Part shown: in pieces, positions 29,201 to 33,467 of the stretch
How the letters are laid out: each line of letters opens with the position of its first letter
Numbering within the stretch: the stretch's first letter is position 1
Source: Pyrinomonadaceae bacterium
Lineage (GTDB): Bacteria; Acidobacteriota; Blastocatellia; Pyrinomonadales; Pyrinomonadaceae
DNA length: 33,467 nucleotides
Assembly: GCA_030372865.1 (NCBI GenBank)
Contig: JAUCQE010000414.1
Coordinates: 1 to 33,467, forward strand
Direction of reading: 5' to 3'
Made by a program: the position numbers and the translations under genes
Notes under the pieces: generated by a model
Told to the model about the DNA's origin: nothing
Seen by the model: the letters and a program-made list of their open reading frames with translations, nothing else
Databases searched by the model: none

Positions 29201-30599
29201 GCTTTCGATTCAACGGTTGTCGATCGTCGTACTTCCGTTCAAAAGTGCTGAAGGGGCGGACTTTAATTTAGGCGTCGGGCTTTCAGATGCACTCACGAAC
29301 AAGCTTGGTGGATTGAAGGGTCTGCAGGTGTTCTCCGCTGGCACTGGCCGAATAGTAGCCGATGCAACGCCCGCGAAGATCGCGGCAGATGTCGGTGCAA
29401 CTTTCGTGGTCCGCGGTAACCTTCGCAAAGAAGGCAGCCAAACTACGCTTACAGCCGAACTCGTCAACGCTCCGGCGGACAGGGTGGTTTGGAGAGAAGA
29501 CTTCGTCGCGCCGAACGGCGACCTCTTCAGCCTACAGACACAGCTCGCAGAACGCATCTGGACTACGCTGGGGATCGAACCGCTTCCGCTCGAACTTCAG
29601 CGAATGAAGAAGAGCTACACGCAAAGCGCCGAAGCGTATGAGCTGTTCCTCATTGCGCGTTTTCAAATGACGCGGCGGTCGCCCGACAATCTGCGGCAGG
29701 CCATCAGCATTCTCGGCACGGCGTTAAAGATCGATCCCGAGTTCGCTCCCGCATACGTCGCCCTCGCGGATGCCTACGCACTATTGCGGCTCTACGCTGT
29801 GGATGCTCCCGAAGATTCCTACCGCCTGGCAAAGGAATACGCCGAACGTGCACTTTCGATCGACGAGAACCTGCCCGAGGCTCACACGACGATCGCCTAT
29901 TTGAAGTTTTATTCGGACCGCGACCGGGCCGGTGCCGAACTCGATTTCCGCCGCGCAATACAGCTAAATCCATCGGGCTCGCAGGCGCATCACTGGTTCG
30001 CTCTTTTCTTTTCCGCCACCGGCAAGCAAGTCGATGCGATCCAGGAGATCGAAAGCGCAAAACAGATCGACCGCAACTCGCTGTCGGTGCTCGCCGCCTC
30101 AGGTATGGTCAATTTCTACGCCGGGAACTTTGAGGCAGCGATCGCCGAGTGCAACAAGGCGTTGACTATCGAACCGACGTTCCTCCCCGCTTTGAAGGTA
30201 AAACGCTGGACGTATGCCGCGATGAAAGATCTTGAGTCGGGAGCGGCCACATTCACTAAAGAGTTTAACTACGGCCGCGGCGACCTCAACGACCCGAGTT
30301 GGAAGCCCATCGCCGCCCAGGCCGGCCGCCTTGGGATGACGCGTGAGGACACGCTTCGTTTGCTCGACGAGGCCGTCGCCGACCCTTTCATCCGCAACAA
30401 CCCTTACGCCTTTTCGTACGAGGCCGCTCTCGCTTACAACATCATCGGCGAGACCGAAAAGGCACTTGACCAGCTCGAACGTGCCGAGGCTTCGCGCTCA
30501 CACTGGTTCAATTTTCTGCAGGTCGACCCCAGGTTCGAAAATCTTCGCAAAGAGCCGAGGTTCATCCGCCTTCTCGGAGCGCTCAACGCCGACCGCTAG
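26229..30599 (+). CDS. Ser/Thr protein kinase with two TolB-like + TPR modules separated by a TM helix
   Basis: IGRGGMGAVYLGE, VAIKLIKRG, IHRDIKPSNIL, LLDFGIAK; IAVLPFKF... TolB-like region from about 27496, TPRs, TM PLYAVAAAVLLISIGAIGYFVI (about 29098-29166), second TolB-like (IVVLPFKSAEG) and TPRs. Confidence 0.92.
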   Translation: MFPERWRQIEEIFLEAADLPKSRRDSFLKDKCGADAELRSEVEKLLESDESASNFIEAPVWTDSRFLNTSAKKQISNSLSNGTTDSDRDSFLGKRIGPFELTKEIGRGGMGAVYLGERVDGEFNQRVAIKLIKRGMDSDFIIRRFRHERQILASFEHPFIARLLDGGTTDDGVPYFVMEYVEDETLYNYCDSRKLGIRERLKIFQKVCSAIQYAHDKQIIHRDIKPSNILINRHGSPKLLDFGIAKILDPDLIHESVNPTASMLRMMTPDYASPEQVQGGEVMPVSDIYSLGVLLYEMLTGHRPYNFAGRALHEVAKVVCEVMPELPSRVLDRDDQLLPKYSGEISRVCTDRSAELSDLKNVLADQLDNIVMKALAKSASDRYASAKEFSEDITRYLNGTPVLAPKFNTRAAKIPTPIALSAPENSKAIAVLPFKFINLGPQSDTDDRFLGLGLADALITRLSKVRRFIVRPTSSMLAFGDGVADPIRAGNDLKVDYIIDGNIKKANDRLRVTIQLLNVADNAAVWATSIDETLTDVLTLEDTLSNKVIEVLLPQLTGSELEEFAKRGTESPEAFEHYLRGRYNFNSFTEEGLAKAFVSYHSAIAADPEYALAYAGIADYYNWLGIIGVLPPKECFPPAIEAAKKAIELDPKLSEGHASLGFSLHAGNFDWSGGEKHLLRALELNPSNTNAYVWYGLVLFTEGRFDEGLQYAKRGIELDPLTPFNHHNVGWGLYFARRYQEAIDQYRKVIAEFPTYSFGYYGISKIHRMTGDTKAALDEIETAHQLMGRSVFSLLSEAECYAIDGQTETALSKLDALVKLADERYVSPYHIALIYCNLATAEERSQNLSKEKIADYIEKAFEYLNVAIENKDAWVNWLGVEPVFDVLRDDERFDDMLEHIGYRMLFKNFSVSRTDFGASAAALKSNAHDKTTLVIEETEITESGFTADTPKVTSKRPLYAVAAAVLLISIGAIGYFVIRPMLSGPSAVLRPLSIQRLSIVVLPFKSAEGADFNLGVGLSDALTNKLGGLKGLQVFSAGTGRIVADATPAKIAADVGATFVVRGNLRKEGSQTTLTAELVNAPADRVVWREDFVAPNGDLFSLQTQLAERIWTTLGIEPLPLELQRMKKSYTQSAEAYELFLIARFQMTRRSPDNLRQAISILGTALKIDPEFAPAYVALADAYALLRLYAVDAPEDSYRLAKEYAERALSIDENLPEAHTTIAYLKFYSDRDRAGAELDFRRAIQLNPSGSQAHHWFALFFSATGKQVDAIQEIESAKQIDRNSLSVLAASGMVNFYAGNFEAAIAECNKALTIEPTFLPALKVKRWTYAAMKDLESGAATFTKEFNYGRGDLNDPSWKPIAAQAGRLGMTREDTLRLLDEAVADPFIRNNPYAFSYEAALAYNIIGETEKALDQLERAEASRSHWFNFLQVDPRFENLRKEPRFIRLLGALNADR

Positions 30600-30708
30600 G
30601 CCGGAGATCTCCACGCAGTTCGCTTGCCGCAGCATCAATTGACCCCAACCTATCGCAATGGCAGAATTGTGATGTTGCTTCACCGTTGTTGATCGTTTTC
30701 CGTCAGCT

Positions 30709-33467
30709 ATGTCGCAGGTCGAAGATTTCCCGAAGGGCTCGCTTCTGGGCCGACGCATCGGCGTTTACCGGCTCGAAGAAGAGGTCGGTCGCGGCGGCAT
30801 GGGTGTCATCTACCGCGCGGCGCGCGCGGACGGCGAATTCGATCAGACCGTTGCGATCAAGCTCATCAAACGCGGCATGGACACGGACGCGATACTCGAA
30901 CGCTTCCGCCGCGAACGCCAGATAACCGCGACGCTCAACCATCCCAACATCGCGTATTTCTACGGCGGCGGCTCGACGGACGACGGCCTGCCGTATTTCG
31001 TGATGGAATACATTTCAGGCCTGCCGCTCTACAAATATTGCGACCGGAACCGCCTTTCCATACGCGACCGGCTAAAGATCTTCCGTCAGGTCTGCTGGGC
31101 CGTGCAGGCCGCCCACGACATCAACGTCATCCATCGAGACCTTAAGCCCTCGAACATAATGGTGAACGACGAGGGCAAGCCAAAGCTGCTTGATTTTGGC
31201 ATCGCTAAGATCGTTGATCCTGAACTCGGGACAACGGACCGCGTGCCGACCGCGACGCAGTTACGGATGATGACGCCCGAATATGCGTCGCCCGAACAGA
31301 TCTCCGGCGAGGACGTCTCGAACGCGACCGACATCTACTCGCTCGGCGTCATCCTTTACGAACTGCTCACCGGCCATCGGCCATACCTCCTGAAACGGCA
31401 GGTACCCGACGAGGTCGCGCGGATAATACGGGAAGAGCACCCGACGAGCCCGAGCGGCAGCATCACGCGAAACGACGGCATCGTCCCCGTCGACGGCAAC
31501 CCGCCGACGCTTGAACGCATTCTCGCGGCCCGGAACACTTCGCTCGATGACCTTCGCCGCGATCTCACCGGTGACCTTGACCGCATTGTGTTGAAGGCGC
31601 TCAGAAAGAAGCCCGAAGAGAGGTACGCTTCGGCAGCCGAACTCGCCAATGACGTCTCGAATTTCCTCGAGCACCGTCCGGTCGCTGCGGAGTTCTTCGT
31701 CTCAATGGCGAACATCCCGCGGCCGAAGGTTGCCGAAAAGCTCTCGCTCGCGATCCTGCCGTTTCGATTGCTCGGCAGCAATCCCGATCCGGCCGGCGAG
31801 TTTCTCGCGATCGGACTTGCCGATGGCCTGATCTCGCGTCTCAGCGGGGTTCAGCGGCTTGTCATCCGGCCGACGACGTCGGTTCTCCGCTTTGCCGGAA
31901 CGGTTCCATACCTTGCGGCAAAGGAGCTAGACGTAGATTTCGTCCTCGATGGCTCGATCCGTGTTATCGGCGGCCGCCTCCGCCTGTCAGTACAGCTTTA
32001 TTCCGCCGCGGACGACTCCGCCCGCTGGGCCCACCATTTTGACGAATCGCTTCGCGACGTCCTCGAACTCGAAGACACGCTCGCCGAGCAAATGGCCCGC
32101 ATCGTTCTGCCGCAGCTTACCAACGAGGAAAAGCGTCGGCTCGAAAAACGGGGCACCCGCAAGCCCGCTGCGTTCGAGGCATACGCCCGCGGCCGCTATT
32201 TCTGGAGCCGGTTTTCCGACTCATCGCTCAAGAAAATGGTCGAGGCCTACAAACAGGCGATCGAAATCGACCCTGACTACGCGCTTCCCTACATAGGCCT
32301 TGCTGAGTTCTACATTTGGTCGGCGATATTCGGGGAACTGCCGTCGCAAGAGGCGTTTCGCGAGGCCGAAACCGCGGTGGGCCGTGCCCTCGAGATCGAC
32401 GACACCATGGGCGAGGCGTATGCGGTCCTTGCCTTTTGCATGCTGCTTTCAAACTGGAACTGGGCCGAAGCGCAGGCGCTATCGCAGAAAGCTATCGAAC
32501 TCTCCCCGAACCACGGCTTCGCGCACGAGGTTTATTCAAATTTCCTCTGCGGCCAGGGGCGTTTTGAAGAGGCGATCGACGAGATCCGCAGGGCAGAAGA
32601 GCTAGACCCGATGTCACCGCGCTCATCGCTGATGACCTCATGGACGCTCTATAACTCGCGGCGATATGATGACGCCGTCGCCTCGGCCGTAAAGGGCAAC
32701 AATATGCAGCCCGATTTTCCACAGGGGTTGCTCCATCTCGGAAATTCCCTGACCGCTGCCGGCCGTCATGACGAAGCCGTTGCCGTGCTTCGCAAGAGTG
32801 CGGAACAGTGGGGCGAATCCGGCCTGCCGCGATATATGCTCGCACACGCACGAGCGGCACAGGGCAACCAGGAAGCGGTCAATACGATCTTGACCAAAAT
32901 GCTTGCCACGGCCGAACGCCGGCACATGAAGCCCTATTTCATCGCGATGGCGTACGTTGCAGCGGGCAATTTCGACAAGGCGTTCGAATACTTTGAAAGG
33001 GCCGTCGATGAACGCAATGAATGGATGATCTGGTTCGGAGTTGAGCCAAAGCTCGATCCGCTACGCCCCGATCCGCGGTACCGCCAGATTCTCGCCCGCA
33101 CAAATAACCCGCTCGCGTTCGCCGATGCCTCGCACACAACGCAGGAACCGACCACGGGCGGCAGCACCCAGCGTTCGATCGCCGTACTTCCGTTCCGCAT
33201 CATTGGTTCGGATGAAACACGCGACGCTGAAAAAGATTATCTTGCTCTCGGCCTTGCCGACGCACTTACGATGCGGCTCTCGAATGTCCGCCGATTCGTC
33301 GTCCGCCCGACAAGCTCCGTCCTGCCGTTCCAGGGCGAGGACACCGATCCGTTCGCCGCCGGCCGGCAGCTCGATGTCTGCTTCGTCATCGACGGCATCG
33401 TCCGCTTCGTCGGCGACTCGATACGCATGACCTGCCAACTCCTCAATGTTCGGGAGAGCTCGGTCGT
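30709..33467 (+). CDS. Paralogous Ser/Thr protein kinase with TolB-like + TPR modules, 3' end beyond window
   Basis: Own translation from ATG 30709: MSQVEDFPKGSLLGRRIGVYRLEEEVGRGGMGVIYRAARADGEFDQTVAIKLIKRGMD...VIHRDLKPSNIM...LLDFGIAK..., TolB-like LSLAILPFRLLG, TPRs, second TolB-like RSIAVLPFRIIG starting near 33175. Open to the window end, so missing from the ORF track. Confidence 0.92.
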   Translation, partial: MSQVEDFPKGSLLGRRIGVYRLEEEVGRGGMGVIYRAARADGEFDQTVAIKLIKRGMDTDAILERFRRERQITATLNHPNIAYFYGGGSTDDGLPYFVMEYISGLPLYKYCDRNRLSIRDRLKIFRQVCWAVQAAHDINVIHRDLKPSNIMVNDEGKPKLLDFGIAKIVDPELGTTDRVPTATQLRMMTPEYASPEQISGEDVSNATDIYSLGVILYELLTGHRPYLLKRQVPDEVARIIREEHPTSPSGSITRNDGIVPVDGNPPTLERILAARNTSLDDLRRDLTGDLDRIVLKALRKKPEERYASAAELANDVSNFLEHRPVAAEFFVSMANIPRPKVAEKLSLAILPFRLLGSNPDPAGEFLAIGLADGLISRLSGVQRLVIRPTTSVLRFAGTVPYLAAKELDVDFVLDGSIRVIGGRLRLSVQLYSAADDSARWAHHFDESLRDVLELEDTLAEQMARIVLPQLTNEEKRRLEKRGTRKPAAFEAYARGRYFWSRFSDSSLKKMVEAYKQAIEIDPDYALPYIGLAEFYIWSAIFGELPSQEAFREAETAVGRALEIDDTMGEAYAVLAFCMLLSNWNWAEAQALSQKAIELSPNHGFAHEVYSNFLCGQGRFEEAIDEIRRAEELDPMSPRSSLMTSWTLYNSRRYDDAVASAVKGNNMQPDFPQGLLHLGNSLTAAGRHDEAVAVLRKSAEQWGESGLPRYMLAHARAAQGNQEAVNTILTKMLATAERRHMKPYFIAMAYVAAGNFDKAFEYFERAVDERNEWMIWFGVEPKLDPLRPDPRYRQILARTNNPLAFADASHTTQEPTTGGSTQRSIAVLPFRIIGSDETRDAEKDYLALGLADALTMRLSNVRRFVVRPTSSVLPFQGEDTDPFAAGRQLDVCFVIDGIVRFVGDSIRMTCQLLNVRESSV

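Noticed and set aside
30602-30613. GGAGATCTCC palindrome after the first kinase
   Set aside because: A short 10-bp palindrome without a loop or U-tract; likely chance.
30640-30708. Sigma-54 promoter (TGGCAG...TTGC) before the second kinase
   Set aside because: GG-to-GC spacing does not match the -24/-12 consensus.

Overview
This is a chromosomal contig end from a moderately GC-rich bacterium. The kinase-TolB-TPR proteins, DUF1800/DUF1501 pair and gene style suggest Acidobacteriota (Blastocatellia-like), but that is inference. Bases 1-24 are the 3' end of the Illumina Nextera Read-1 adapter, not genome. A minus-strand block (25-14249) carries a classical rpoN-type cluster: recJ > lptC/lptA fusion > lptB > rpoN > hpf > hprK > rapZ (rapZ truncated by the contig end). 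It also carries uppP, an SDR, a DUF3592-like protein, an ACT-domain protein, an unannotated 32-codon membrane ORF and RNase J. The central part has terC/alx behind a recognisable yybP-ykoY (Mn2+) riboswitch with promoter and overlapping terminator, then rsmA, a DUF1800/DUF1501 pair, ribD, ftsY, a GYF/zinc/membrane protein and a HAMP/HD-GYP sensor. The right end holds two tandem, paralogous giant Ser/Thr kinases with TolB-like and TPR modules; the second runs off the window. No CRISPR array, transposon, rRNA or tRNA was recognised. The least explained structure is an intergenic array of about nine degenerate 21-bp units with a palindromic core (about 11806-11991). Other notable items are the riboswitch/terminator switch, a RapZ P-loop with Met in place of the Walker-A Lys, the 32-aa ORF after RNase J, a possibly leaderless kinase mRNA, and doubled TolB-TPR sensor modules.
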